Assembly: GCA_964398655.1 (NCBI GenBank)
Contig: CAYNNG010000004.1
Span: 18,462-82,461, forward strand
Direction of reading: 5' to 3'
Length of the DNA: 64,000 nt
From: SFFI01 sp964398655
GTDB taxonomy: Bacteria > Bacillota > Clostridia > Saccharofermentanales > DTU023
Shown: positions 41,201 through 50,662 of the stretch, in pieces
How positions within the stretch are numbered: the first letter of the stretch is position 1
Layout: each line of letters starts with the position of its first letter
Made by a program: the position numbers and the translations under genes
Notes under the pieces: generated by a model
Seen by the model: the letters and a program-made list of their open reading frames with translations, nothing else
What the model was told of the DNA's origin: nothing
Databases searched by the model: none

Positions 41201-43417
41201 ATGTTGACCACCCACACACATCAGCTCTCAGCCTGGAGGGGCATCCGCCTTTTATGTTTAGCCCTCTTAGTCTTCTGCTGCGGGCTAAATGCTGCGTGTG
41301 GTCCCCAAGATATAATCAAGGATCCCCAAAATCCTACGTTTGCAAGTCCGGAAGATAAAACCGCTGTCCGGCCTGATCCTCAGGACACGGTTAACCGTGT
41401 GGTTGCAGCCCTGCAGGCGGATGATACACGGAGTCTGCTGAAAGATATCTATCCTCTTTCCTTGGAAAAATATGGAGAGGGCCAAATTGTGGACCGCAAT
41501 GCCAAGATCCATCAGGATTTGGGTATTGAGGAAATCCGCTACGACAAGCTGGCTCCTACCCAAGAAGCTGCAGACACCGGCCAGCTTTTTTATTCTGCGG
41601 AGGTCCACCTGCGGGGGAAGTATGGAGACATTTCCGGCCCAGTATTACTAAGCTTTATTTGGCATCCCGATGCCCAGGCCTGGCAGCTTGAATGGACGCC
41701 CTCTTTAATTTTACCGGGCCTAAAGGCTACCGGTGAGGTCCAGGTGGAAACCCTGCCCGCGCAAAGAGGAGAAATTTTTGACCGGGCGGGCTGGCCCTTG
41801 GCAATCAATCGTACTGTCGCCCAAGTCTCTCTGGTTCCTCGGGATTTTGACCAGACTAAGATCCCAGAGGTTAATGATCTTTTGAACTTAACTCCGGGCA
41901 CGATTGAGGCGAAACTGGCCCAATCTTGGGTCCAGGAGGACAGCCTAGTACCGATTGGCCTGGTTCCAGAAATGCAAAATATCGACTACAAAGTTTTCCG
42001 CAGTCTGGGTCTGACCTGGACCGAACGCCCCTCCCGTTACTATCCCTTCAAACAGGCCACAGCTCAACTCATAGGCTATGTGGGCCAACCTAGCGCTGAA
42101 GATTTTGCCAACCCCGATTTACCTGACTTATCTGAGGAGGATTTGGTCGGCAAGACGGGCTTGGAAGCCATATATGACCAAGAGCTGCGGGGCAAGCCCG
42201 GTATCCGGGTCTATATAAGTGGACAATATGAAAAAAGTCTTTATGAACAGCCTGCCCAGAACGGCCAGGACTTAAAACTCACGCTTGACGCCTTGGCCCA
42301 GCGTGACCTCTATGAGCGGGCGCAAGGGGAGAACTTGGTTCTCTCCGGTCTGGATCCTGAGACAGGACAGATCCTGGTTTTACTTTCTTCTCCCTCCTAC
42401 GATCCTAATGATTTTGTCTTGGGTATCAGCCAAGAGGCCTACAACGCCCTGGCGCAAAACCCCGCCCAACCCTTGAGTCCCGCCTTTGCTGGCGCCACCA
42501 GCCCAGGCTCTACGCAAAAGCTTGCTACAGCTATCATTGCCTTGCGGAGCGGACAATGGGGTCTTCATGACAAGATGTATATTGAAGGAAAAGAGTGGCA
42601 GCCGGATGACTCCTGGGGCAACTACCATGTCACACGCTTTAGGGAGCTGGATCAGGAATTTGACCTGGCCGAAGCCCTGGTTTACTCTGACAATATTTTC
42701 TTTGCCCGCCTGGCTACTAATCTCGGGCCCGATATTTTCAATGCTGGTATGCATCAACTGGGACTGGGACAGAGTCTCACCCCGGATTATCCCTTTGCGG
42801 TGAGCCAAATATCTAACCATGGAGACCTGGAATCTGACGAAGGCATCTTGTTAGCCGATTCCTCTTATGGCCAGGGAGAAGTCCTTTATACGCCTATTCA
42901 TTTGGCGGAAATTTATGCCAGCCTGGTCAATGGCGGCCGGCTCCTGCCTGTGACTTTGCTCCTGCCACCGGAAGAAGCGGAAGTCAGCGCTAAGCTTGAG
43001 GGTATTCAGGTTTTGGACCAAGAGGAAATTGAGACCCTCCAGGAAGCCCTGCGCAGAGTGGTGACTGATCAGTACCCCGAGCAAATGTCCCGGACTAATC
43101 TTGAGCTTGCAGGCAAGTCCGGTACAGCCGAGCTGGGCCTAGATGACCAGGGTGAGCAGATGATTAACTCCTGGTTCGTGGGCTACGACCAAAAGCAGCC
43201 ACATATCGTGATGGCCCAAACTTATTACCAGGCGCAGAAGGATGAGGATCCCTACCGCAGCCACGCTTTATTTGCGGATTATATGAGCCAGCTGGCTGGG
43301 GATAAGGGCTACCAGGTCCCCGCAATTAAGTGGGAAACCCTCCATGATCCCCAACAAATACCGGCTTTCCACTTTTATGAAGCACCCGAAGAAGAGGATA
43401 CAGAGGAGGAGAGCTAA
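41201..43417 (+). CDS. Class B PBP with NTF2-like N-terminal domain (MecA/PBP2a-like), lipoprotein
   Basis: A 738-residue predicted lipoprotein transpeptidase. The hydrophobic signal ends in LNAAC with lipid-modified Cys33. Residues about 60-175 resemble the NTF2-like domain of low-affinity class B PBPs (MecA_N), followed by a PBP dimerisation domain (AQRGEIFDRAGWPL). The transpeptidase has S437-T-Q-K440, SDN, and K639-S-G. Staphylococcal PBP2a and enterococcal PBP5 share this architecture and resist beta-lactams, but most members simply do cell-wall synthesis. It follows ddl by 23 bases, likely in one operon. Resistance is inference only. Confidence 0.88.
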   Translation: MLTTHTHQLSAWRGIRLLCLALLVFCCGLNAACGPQDIIKDPQNPTFASPEDKTAVRPDPQDTVNRVVAALQADDTRSLLKDIYPLSLEKYGEGQIVDRNAKIHQDLGIEEIRYDKLAPTQEAADTGQLFYSAEVHLRGKYGDISGPVLLSFIWHPDAQAWQLEWTPSLILPGLKATGEVQVETLPAQRGEIFDRAGWPLAINRTVAQVSLVPRDFDQTKIPEVNDLLNLTPGTIEAKLAQSWVQEDSLVPIGLVPEMQNIDYKVFRSLGLTWTERPSRYYPFKQATAQLIGYVGQPSAEDFANPDLPDLSEEDLVGKTGLEAIYDQELRGKPGIRVYISGQYEKSLYEQPAQNGQDLKLTLDALAQRDLYERAQGENLVLSGLDPETGQILVLLSSPSYDPNDFVLGISQEAYNALAQNPAQPLSPAFAGATSPGSTQKLATAIIALRSGQWGLHDKMYIEGKEWQPDDSWGNYHVTRFRELDQEFDLAEALVYSDNIFFARLATNLGPDIFNAGMHQLGLGQSLTPDYPFAVSQISNHGDLESDEGILLADSSYGQGEVLYTPIHLAEIYASLVNGGRLLPVTLLLPPEEAEVSAKLEGIQVLDQEEIETLQEALRRVVTDQYPEQMSRTNLELAGKSGTAELGLDDQGEQMINSWFVGYDQKQPHIVMAQTYYQAQKDEDPYRSHALFADYMSQLAGDKGYQVPAIKWETLHDPQQIPAFHFYEAPEEEDTEEES

Positions 43418-43471
43418 GCCCAAAATGGCTCTGTGTAGTTGCTGGACCATTTTTTGGGTATAATAACGAAC

Positions 43472-44608
43472 ATGGAAAATCAAAGTAATACAGATCAAGT
43501 AAGTTCCAAGCCTCGCAGAAACGCTAAACTGTCTTGCAGATATGGTGGGCTTGTTGTGGGCTTGCTTTTTTGCCTTTGCTTTTTTACGGCCTGCTCTGGC
43601 CTGAACCTTGCACCACAAGAGTCGGCGACCTTTTCTTTCTCTGCCCCTAGTGGTCAGGCAGAAGCGGCCTCCGCGGACCAAGCCGCTGCGCAAAATCCCG
43701 AATCTGATGCTATGGCAGCCCCTGCAGAGAACCCTAACCAGCCAACAGCAGCCCCGAATGACCCCAACGGCCAGGCGGCAGCTGAAGCGGCAAGTCTCAG
43801 CACAGAGGGCTTGGAAGCTCAAGCCAAGACAGCCAAGGCTGCCGACCTGGAAGTTGACCGTCCCACCAATCCCTTTTCTGCTCAAGCCCGTATTCCTCTC
43901 TATGCCCGCCTGGAAGATGCAGAAATCAATGATGAGCCCGCGGTTCCTGTATCTGTACCCAAAGACAACCCGATCAGAGGTATTGCAGGCTCGCGGGTGG
44001 AGCGCTTTTTCCGCACCCTGTCCGTAAACCCCGTAACCTACCACTACGCGGTCTTGCCTTCGGAAGGTGACCTGAAAGATGCGGAGGATATCGATGCTTT
44101 GGAAGTCTATATTGCCCTGAAGGACGACATAGCCTACATGCGCATAGACACCAAGGACTCAGCCCTGGCCCTCTTACAGCTCTCTTCCTCCACCTATTAC
44201 CAAATGGACCTGATAGCCGGGACCTATGAGATTTTGCCGGGACTGACCACCCAGTCCAACGAGCTTTCTATGGAGGCCTTCCGTCAGCTGGAGACCAACG
44301 CCGGAAACTTTATCAATACCGGCGCGGGACCGGCGATCTTCTTTGGGCAGAAAGTAAACTTTGAAGAGTTTACGGCAGATGGGGAATCCTATGTGCGCTA
44401 TTATTTTGTAGGTGATGTCCTGGTCGGCCACCGGCGTTTTGAAGACGGTAAAATCGTGCGTACCGTACGCGTTTTTGAAGCCTCCAACCGTTATGATGAG
44501 GAGGTTTTCCAGATTCCTGAGGGACTCAAACAGGTTTCTCCCGGTGAAACCCTGCCGAGGATTTCAGAAAAGGCATCCGGAGTCACCGTACCCAACCTCA
44601 ATCCCTAA
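43472..44608 (+). CDS. Predicted lipoprotein of unknown function
   Basis: A 378-residue protein. A basic N-terminal stretch and a hydrophobic helix end in FFTAC, a lipobox with Cys41. Residues 42-130 are low-complexity, Ala/Pro/Gln/Glu/Asn-rich (a flexible tether). From about 140 to the end the sequence is a compact domain with an acidic, aromatic pattern and the segment NYVRYYFVGD-like (SYVRYYFVGDVLVG) that I cannot assign. It follows the MecA-like PBP gene by 54 bases, with a TATAAT (43459-43464) just upstream of the start. The structure suggests a surface-exposed solute or envelope-associated domain. Confidence 0.78.
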   Translation: MENQSNTDQVSSKPRRNAKLSCRYGGLVVGLLFCLCFFTACSGLNLAPQESATFSFSAPSGQAEAASADQAAAQNPESDAMAAPAENPNQPTAAPNDPNGQAAAEAASLSTEGLEAQAKTAKAADLEVDRPTNPFSAQARIPLYARLEDAEINDEPAVPVSVPKDNPIRGIAGSRVERFFRTLSVNPVTYHYAVLPSEGDLKDAEDIDALEVYIALKDDIAYMRIDTKDSALALLQLSSSTYYQMDLIAGTYEILPGLTTQSNELSMEAFRQLETNAGNFINTGAGPAIFFGQKVNFEEFTADGESYVRYYFVGDVLVGHRRFEDGKIVRTVRVFEASNRYDEEVFQIPEGLKQVSPGETLPRISEKASGVTVPNLNP

Positions 44609-44637
44609 TTGATAAATTTGTGAATTTCCATGACAAT

Positions 44638-44674
44638 AAAGCACCGTTTCTCTGGCAGAGACGGTGCTTTTTAT
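44638..44674 (+). terminator. Terminator after the lipoprotein gene
   Basis: AAAGCACCGT pairs with ACGGTGCTTT around an inner CTCT-GGC-AGAG, followed by a T tract. Strong and correctly placed. Confidence 0.9.
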
Positions 44675-44680
44675 GGTTTA

Positions 44681-44689
44681 TGCTATACT
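44681..44689 (+). promoter_or_regulatory. Extended -10 promoter of the MMPL transporter gene
   Basis: TGCTATACT (44681-44689) is an extended -10 element 33 bases before the start codon. No good -35 is visible. Confidence 0.45.
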
Positions 44690-44721
44690 TAAGCAATCTT
44701 GAGCAAGATAGGTTGAACGCT

Positions 44722-46878
44722 ATGAACAAGACTGCTAAAGCTATTCTCCGCCACAAAAAAGTTATACTTACGATCTTCCTTGTGCTCGGCTTGATCTCCA
44801 CATTTTTAGCAAGCAAGGTTAAGGTAAATTATGACATAATTCAGTATTTGCCGGAGGATGTACCCTCCAGCACCGCGATCAAAGTGCTGGACCAGGAGTT
44901 TCAGGAGCAGATCCCCAATTTAAGTATTGCGGTACCAGACTTGGACCTGCCCTCGGCCCTGGCGCTAAAGGCCAAAATTGCCTCACACCCTGCGGTGATT
45001 TCGGTGACCTGGCTGGATGATCTGTATGATTTGGCCCAGCCCCTGGAGACTATCCCCCAGGAGGGCAGGGAGGCTTTTTTCAAAGAGGGAGAAGCCCATT
45101 ATATCGTTAATGTCAAGGCTCAAAACTACAGTAAGACCATTCAAGAACTCAGAGATTTGATCGGTGGAAAAGTTGCCATGAGCGGGCAGGCTGTGCAATT
45201 TGCTCAAGCCAACTTGGCGGCCGGAGAAGAGATCGCCCGCATTATGCTCTTTGCCATCCCCCTGGCCTTGGTGATTCTGATTTTATCCACACGCTCCTAC
45301 GTGGAGCCCCTGATTTTCCTCTTTACGGTGCTCATTGCGGTCCTCTTCAACATGGGGACCAACATTTTTCTTGCCCAAATTTCCTTTATTTCCCAAGCTG
45401 TGGCGGCCGTCCTGCAAATGGCTGTATCCATGGACTACTCCATTTTTATGCTCAACCGCTTTAACCATTTCCGCGCTGCGGGCGATGACGTAGACACCGC
45501 CATGCAAAAGGCTATGGTTAAGTCCTTTTCTTCCATTACAGCCTCTGCGGCCACGACCTTCTTTGGCTTTCTCAGTTTAATCTTTATGAGCTTTGAACTA
45601 GGCGCCGACCTGGGTATTGTCCTGGCCAAGGGGATTATCTTCAGTCTGATTTCTGCCTTCCTCTGCCTGCCGGTCTTGGGCAGCTTGAGCTATAAACTCA
45701 TCGATAAGACCAGCCATAAATCCTTCCTGCCCTCGCACCAGTCCTTACGGACCTTCGGTCGGGGAGTGGTAAAAATAGCCGCTGTGGTCCTCATTCTTGT
45801 AGCAATTATGGCCCTTCCCCTGTACCGGGCCCAAACCCGTATCAACTTCCTTTATGGCATGTCTCAGGCTGGTGCGGAGGAGCAAAGAATTCAGACCCAG
45901 CATATCCAGGATAAATTTGGTGATCAGCAGATGTTGGTCCTGCTCCTGCCCCAGGGACAGGTAGGTTCTGAGGTTGCCTTATGCCAGGACCTCTTAGACC
46001 TGCCCTATATTGACGCGATTTCTTCCTATGCCAGCACTGTAGGCTATGAACTTCCCCCGGAAATTGTGCCGCAAGACCAGCTGGCAAAGTTGCAAAGCGG
46101 ACATTACAGCCGCTTAATTGTTCAGACAAGTCTGGCTAGTGAGGGCCCTGCAGCCTTTGCGGCTGCCCAAGACCTCCGAGACTTGGCTGACCAATATTAT
46201 CCAGACGGAGATACCCATTGGGCCGGTGAAGTATTTTCTCTCTTAGACATGCGGGACTTGGTCCGTATCGATAACCAGGTGGTTAACCGACTGACCACCC
46301 TGTTTGTAGGCCTGATCCTCTTCTTTACCTTCCGCTCGCTAAGCATGCCGCTGATTTTGGTTTTCACAATTGAATTTGCCATCTGGTGCAACCTTTCTAC
46401 CATTTACTTTTCTGGACGGCCTTTAAACTACATTGGCTATCTGGTTATTTCTACGATCCAGTTAGGGGCCACGGTAGACTACGGTATTTTGACCGCGGAA
46501 AATTACTTGGACTTTCGCAAGACCTTGGCCCCCAAATGGGCTGCTCAAGAAGCCACAGCCTTAAGCCTGCCCGCCATTATGCCGCCGGCCCTCATTTTGA
46601 GCTTGGTAGGCTATATTTTGTCCTTCGTTTCTTCTCTACCCATAGTTTCAGATATTGGCTTGGTCTTAGGCCGCGGTGCCCTCTTTTCTTTGGCTGCTGT
46701 AGTCTTCCTCCTGCCCAATCTTTTGCGCTTATGCGACCCTCTCATCCGCTACACTACGCTCGCGCCCGGAACTAGGTCGGTATTCGGGAAAAAGCACTTG
46801 GCCGCCCACGACCAAACAGAGGCCGAAGCCCAGAAGATTATGTCTGAGCCGAGCTCAGCCTCGCCAAGCAGCGACTAA
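44722..46878 (+). CDS. MMPL/RND-family membrane transporter
   Basis: A 718-residue polytopic protein of the MMPL/RND superfamily, with twelve predicted membrane helices in two repeats and two extracellular porter-like domains. The first helix (ILTIFLVLGLISTFLASKV) leads to VNYDIIQYLPEDVPSS, a family hallmark. The repeat signatures include MAVSMDYSIFMLNRFNHF in the first half and GATVDYGILTAENYLD in the second (the Asp-Tyr pair on TM4 and TM10). Proton-driven transport of lipids or drugs is the family role. The gene downstream encodes a secreted repeat-rich protein, and such pairs recur in Gram-positives. The substrate is unknown. Confidence 0.88.
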   Translation: MNKTAKAILRHKKVILTIFLVLGLISTFLASKVKVNYDIIQYLPEDVPSSTAIKVLDQEFQEQIPNLSIAVPDLDLPSALALKAKIASHPAVISVTWLDDLYDLAQPLETIPQEGREAFFKEGEAHYIVNVKAQNYSKTIQELRDLIGGKVAMSGQAVQFAQANLAAGEEIARIMLFAIPLALVILILSTRSYVEPLIFLFTVLIAVLFNMGTNIFLAQISFISQAVAAVLQMAVSMDYSIFMLNRFNHFRAAGDDVDTAMQKAMVKSFSSITASAATTFFGFLSLIFMSFELGADLGIVLAKGIIFSLISAFLCLPVLGSLSYKLIDKTSHKSFLPSHQSLRTFGRGVVKIAAVVLILVAIMALPLYRAQTRINFLYGMSQAGAEEQRIQTQHIQDKFGDQQMLVLLLPQGQVGSEVALCQDLLDLPYIDAISSYASTVGYELPPEIVPQDQLAKLQSGHYSRLIVQTSLASEGPAAFAAAQDLRDLADQYYPDGDTHWAGEVFSLLDMRDLVRIDNQVVNRLTTLFVGLILFFTFRSLSMPLILVFTIEFAIWCNLSTIYFSGRPLNYIGYLVISTIQLGATVDYGILTAENYLDFRKTLAPKWAAQEATALSLPAIMPPALILSLVGYILSFVSSLPIVSDIGLVLGRGALFSLAAVVFLLPNLLRLCDPLIRYTTLAPGTRSVFGKKHLAAHDQTEAEAQKIMSEPSSASPSSD

Positions 46879-46901
46879 CCCGCTCACTTACCTAACTTTT
46901 T

Positions 46902-46925
46902 AGAGCCAGCCCCAGGGCGGGCTCT
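46902..46925 (+). terminator. Weak hairpin between MMPL and repeat-protein genes
   Basis: AGAGCC-A-GCCC pairs with GGGC-G-GGCTCT (one A/G mismatch). The T tract is poor, so it may only attenuate. Confidence 0.42.
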
Positions 46926-46951
46926 TAATGCTAAACCTTGGAGGTTAACCC

Positions 46952-49294
46952 ATGAACTTACGCCAGCTTGATGTGCAAGCCTCACGTCTGGAGCATTCTA
47001 GCCGCAGGCTCCTTATCTGCAGTCTGATCTTAGCCCTGATCTTTTGGTCTCTAGGCCCCTTGATGGTGGCCGCTGAAAGCCCTGCATTCCATAAAGAAGA
47101 AGTGGTTTATACGGTGTTTAAGCCGGATGCCAGCTTTGACCAGCTCATTGTGATCAACCAATTTAAGCTGGATGATCCTGCCGAAATTACGGACTATGGG
47201 ACTTACAGTCAGGTTCAAGCCCTGGATGATCAGATACATCTCAGCTTTGACCCAGACCAGGGACGTGTAACTTTTCCTGCACCCGCAGGCTATAACTACT
47301 ACCGGGGAGAGCTGCAGGACCGCGAACTCCCGTGGACGGTTAACTTTTCTTACCTGCTGGACGGCCAGGAGGCCCAACCACAGGATTTGACAGGCGCTAG
47401 CGGTAAATTTAAGTTCCGGCTGGAACTTGCCGCTAATCCTCAGGTAGATCCTGCCCTAAGGGAAGGCTATATTCTGCAGCTAAGTATTCAGTTGGATAAG
47501 AGTAAATACCGTGACTTAGAGTCCGACGCCAGCATGCAGGCGGAAGCCGGAAGCAATACCATGCTCAACTGGGTTCTTCTACCTCGCGAGGACCAGCCTG
47601 CTGCAGCGGAGTTCAGCTGCCAGGTTCAAGATTTCGCTTTACCCTCACCCAACTTAGCGGCCGTGCCTCTGCAATTAGCAGAAGACAGCATCCCGGATGA
47701 TTTACTGAAGGTGGATGATCTCTTGGCCCAGGCTTCAGCAGACCAGCCCTTGACAAAATTAACAGAAGGCGTGGACCAATTGCAGTCTGGTTCCCAAGAC
47801 TTGAGCGAGGGCTCAAGACAAATCGCGGATGCCTTGCAGCAGCTGCAGCAGAGCGGAGCAGACCTCACCTCAGAGGATAATTTGGGCCAGCTGCAAACAG
47901 GTCTCGCACAGCTGCAAACAGGTGCTTCCGATCTGAACACGGGCCTCCAGCAATACACTGCCGGTGTAAACAAGCTGGCAGAAAATTATCCTCAGCTGTC
48001 AGAGAGCCTTGCAAGTTTGTCCGCGGGAATTACGACCTTGGGCGACAAGATTCCCGATTTACAAGCAGGACTTTCAAGCTTTGGCACCGGCTTAGACCAA
48101 ATTGTTTTTGGTCTGGCTCAAAACATGCCTGCGGGCGATCTAGCCGGCCAGGGCCAAGCTTTAAACCTGCAGCAAGCCTTGCAGACCCTGGATGGCTTAG
48201 CTGCGAATCTGCAAAACTTTGCCCCTCTGCTGCAAATGAATTTCCAACCCCTCCAAAACCAGCTAGCGGTGCTCAGTAACTTAGACCTACCCAGTGCGGC
48301 AGACCTCCAGGCCCTGCAGAATCTGCTCCAAAATACAGGCTCGGACAGCTCCAGCGCACAGTTCCAAACGGCTTTAACTCAATTAGGAACCTATGCTGAT
48401 TCCATTCAGGATCAGACGATTAAAACCCAATATCAGCAGACCCTGCAGCAATTGCAGACAGCAGCTTCTGGTATGGCCCAGGAACGTCAAGCCCTAATGA
48501 CGAGCTTAGGTAAACTGCAAAATACTCTAGGAGCCCTACAACAGCTGCAAGGCGTGGACTTCTCTGGCTTGAATCAGAGCCTGAATCAGCTGATTACTCT
48601 CCAGACCACCTATGGCCCGCAGCTAGCCGGCATGAGCGAGCAGCTAGCCCAGCAGCGCCAAGCCCTGGTTGAGCTCTCTAACAAGCTTAACGAGTCTTCG
48701 CTGGCAGACCTGATGACCTTATACAAGGGCCTGCAGCAATTACAAACCGGATATGCCAGCCTGCAAACGGGCCTCTTGGCATACTTAGAGGGTATTCAGA
48801 CCATGGCCCAGCAAATGCCCAGTCTGCAAACCGGTGTCCGTGACTTTGGCCAGGGCTTAAATGAGCTTGCAAAATCCAGCACGGACCTGCAGCAAGGCAG
48901 CCAAGATTTTGCGCAAGGCTTTGCTGCATACGGGGAAGGTTTAAATCAGTACTATGCAGGAGTCGGTGAACTCACTAAGGGGCTCAGCCAGCTCTCTACG
49001 GAGTATCAAGATTTTGATGAGGGCGTGAACCAGCTGACGGAGGGTTTGACAAAATTCCAAACCGGCTTGGCAGATATCTCTGAGGACCTTAACCCTCGAA
49101 TGCAAGAACTCATAAAAGACTTGCTGCCTAAGTATGAGCCGCAGTCTTTTGTTTCTGCCCAGAACCAAGTGGATACCGTGCAATATGTTCTGGTCTTGCC
49201 TGCAGTAGAGGAGGCCAAGGCCGAAGGCCAAGAATTGCCAGATGAACCGGATAACCGCAGTTTCTGGGAGAAATGGGGTGACCTTTTTAAGTAA
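46952..49294 (+). CDS. Secreted repeat-rich coiled-coil protein, partner of MMPL transporter
   Basis: A 780-residue predicted secreted protein. A signal helix (RLLICSLILALIFWSLGPLM) is followed by a beta-rich N-terminal domain (about 40-260). A very long region (about 270-745) is then built from degenerate repeats with Leu, Gln and Gly at fixed spacing, for example LQTGLAQLQTG and LQQGSQDFAQG. These resemble the heptad/undecad repeats of YhgE/Pip-type proteins. There is no C-terminal membrane segment or sortase motif; it ends FWEKWGDLFK. It probably works with the upstream MMPL protein at or across the envelope. The function is not known. It starts 74 bases after the transporter gene. Confidence 0.72.
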   Translation: MNLRQLDVQASRLEHSSRRLLICSLILALIFWSLGPLMVAAESPAFHKEEVVYTVFKPDASFDQLIVINQFKLDDPAEITDYGTYSQVQALDDQIHLSFDPDQGRVTFPAPAGYNYYRGELQDRELPWTVNFSYLLDGQEAQPQDLTGASGKFKFRLELAANPQVDPALREGYILQLSIQLDKSKYRDLESDASMQAEAGSNTMLNWVLLPREDQPAAAEFSCQVQDFALPSPNLAAVPLQLAEDSIPDDLLKVDDLLAQASADQPLTKLTEGVDQLQSGSQDLSEGSRQIADALQQLQQSGADLTSEDNLGQLQTGLAQLQTGASDLNTGLQQYTAGVNKLAENYPQLSESLASLSAGITTLGDKIPDLQAGLSSFGTGLDQIVFGLAQNMPAGDLAGQGQALNLQQALQTLDGLAANLQNFAPLLQMNFQPLQNQLAVLSNLDLPSAADLQALQNLLQNTGSDSSSAQFQTALTQLGTYADSIQDQTIKTQYQQTLQQLQTAASGMAQERQALMTSLGKLQNTLGALQQLQGVDFSGLNQSLNQLITLQTTYGPQLAGMSEQLAQQRQALVELSNKLNESSLADLMTLYKGLQQLQTGYASLQTGLLAYLEGIQTMAQQMPSLQTGVRDFGQGLNELAKSSTDLQQGSQDFAQGFAAYGEGLNQYYAGVGELTKGLSQLSTEYQDFDEGVNQLTEGLTKFQTGLADISEDLNPRMQELIKDLLPKYEPQSFVSAQNQVDTVQYVLVLPAVEEAKAEGQELPDEPDNRSFWEKWGDLFK

Positions 49295-49390
49295 ACGCAC
49301 TTTTGAGCTATATTAGATCTAACAGATTACCAATCCCGCGGCTTGGCCCCAGCTGGCCAGCTAGAGCGCCCAGCGCAGAAAGGCAGACCT

Positions 49391-50578
49391 ATGTATTCTC
49401 CCCAAATGTATGACCTTGGCAATCAAGCTTCTCCGATCCGCAAGCTGTTTAACTATGGCCAGGAGCAGGCAGCCAAACTTGGCCCCGATAAAGTTTTTGA
49501 CTTTACCATAGGCAATCCCAGCATTCCTCTTCCGGCAGACATGACCCAGGACTTAGTAGAAATTGTGCAGGAAACGGAACCTGTGGCTTTGCACTCCTAT
49601 TCAGTTTCGGCCGGACATCCCGCCACCCGCGCAGCGATAGCGGCAGACCTCAATGCACGCTATGGCACAAATTACACAAAAGACCAGCTCTACTTAACTT
49701 GTGGAGCGGCTGCTGGACTCTGTTCAACTTTCCTGGCCCTAACCGCTGGTGCGGACTCAGAATTTATTGGCTTGGCGCCTTTTTTCCCCGAATACCGCAA
49801 TTTTGTGGAAACTAAGGGTGGCAAATTTAGGGTCGTGGAGGCTTCGCCTGATTTCCGCTTGAATCTGGAAGGCCTAGCTGAGACCATTAATGAACATACA
49901 CAAGCCATCATCCTTAACTCCCCCAACAACCCCTCCGGCAAAGTCTATACGCGGGAAGAATTGACTGAGTTGGCCCAGCTTTTGGAAGACCGCAGCCAGG
50001 CCTATGGCAAACCTATTTACCTCATTACAGACGAGCCCTATCGGGAGCTCGTCTATGGCGGCATAGAGGTACCATTTATACCGACAATTTATCGCAATAC
50101 CCTGGTTTGCTATTCCTACTCCAAGGTTTACTCCATGCCCGGTGAGCGTATTGGATATGTGCTGGTACCTCCAGAAGTTGAGGACAGTCAGGAGATCTAC
50201 AAGGCTGTGGCGGGTGCAGCCAGAACCCAAGGCTATGTGTGCGCCCCGGTGCTCTTTCAGAAATTTGTGGAGCGCTTCCCTGGACGTCAGATGGATTTTT
50301 CCACTTATGATAAAAATCGTCAGCTGCTCTACGAGGGACTTAAGGGCCAGGGTTACAACTGTGTTCATCCAGATGGAGCTTTCTATATGTTTGTCCAAGC
50401 TCCTCAGGGAGACGGTAAGGCCTTCAGCGACTTAGCCCTGACTAGGAATGTCCTGGTAGTCCCTGGTGTGGGCTTTGGCTGCCCTGACTATGTCCGGGTC
50501 TCCTACTGCGTGCCCACCGACCGCATTGAAAGGGCCCTGCCGCTCTTTGCTGAGTTGTACCATCTGTCCCTGAAATAA
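49391..50578 (+). CDS. PLP-dependent class I/II aminotransferase
   Basis: A 395-residue fold-type I aminotransferase. The PLP lysine is Lys245 in SYSKVYSMPGERIGYV, and SPNNPSGKVYTREEL, TDEPYRELVYG and the C-terminal RVSYCVPTDRIERAL (Arg) are typical. Members transfer amino groups between amino acids and 2-oxo acids, but this sequence does not tell the substrate. The start is ATG 49391 with AAAGG upstream; earlier in-frame codons lack a ribosome-binding site. Nothing in the immediate neighbourhood indicates a specific pathway. Confidence 0.88.
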   Translation: MYSPQMYDLGNQASPIRKLFNYGQEQAAKLGPDKVFDFTIGNPSIPLPADMTQDLVEIVQETEPVALHSYSVSAGHPATRAAIAADLNARYGTNYTKDQLYLTCGAAAGLCSTFLALTAGADSEFIGLAPFFPEYRNFVETKGGKFRVVEASPDFRLNLEGLAETINEHTQAIILNSPNNPSGKVYTREELTELAQLLEDRSQAYGKPIYLITDEPYRELVYGGIEVPFIPTIYRNTLVCYSYSKVYSMPGERIGYVLVPPEVEDSQEIYKAVAGAARTQGYVCAPVLFQKFVERFPGRQMDFSTYDKNRQLLYEGLKGQGYNCVHPDGAFYMFVQAPQGDGKAFSDLALTRNVLVVPGVGFGCPDYVRVSYCVPTDRIERALPLFAELYHLSLK

Positions 50579-50638
50579 GAGCTGAAGCCGTTTTAAGGAC
50601 CAATAAAATCAAAATCTAGATACAGATAGAGGAGGCAA

Positions 50639-50662
50639 GGTGGGCCCTAGTGAGGGCCCACC
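50639..50662 (+). promoter_or_regulatory. Perfect 10-bp stem-loop between ribosome-binding site and start of the MFS gene
   Basis: GGTGGGCCCT-AGTG-AGGGCCCACC at 50639-50662 is a perfect hairpin just after GAGGAGG (50629-50635). It may hide or bridge the start of the downstream gene, or terminate the aminotransferase transcript weakly (TGCTATTTATT follows). Confidence 0.65.

Noticed and set aside
47880..49100. Short repeated DNA in the repeat-protein gene as a CRISPR array or transposon remnant
   Set aside because: The repetition is at the protein level (Leu-Gln-Gly periodicity) and the DNA copies are degenerate without spacers or inverted ends.
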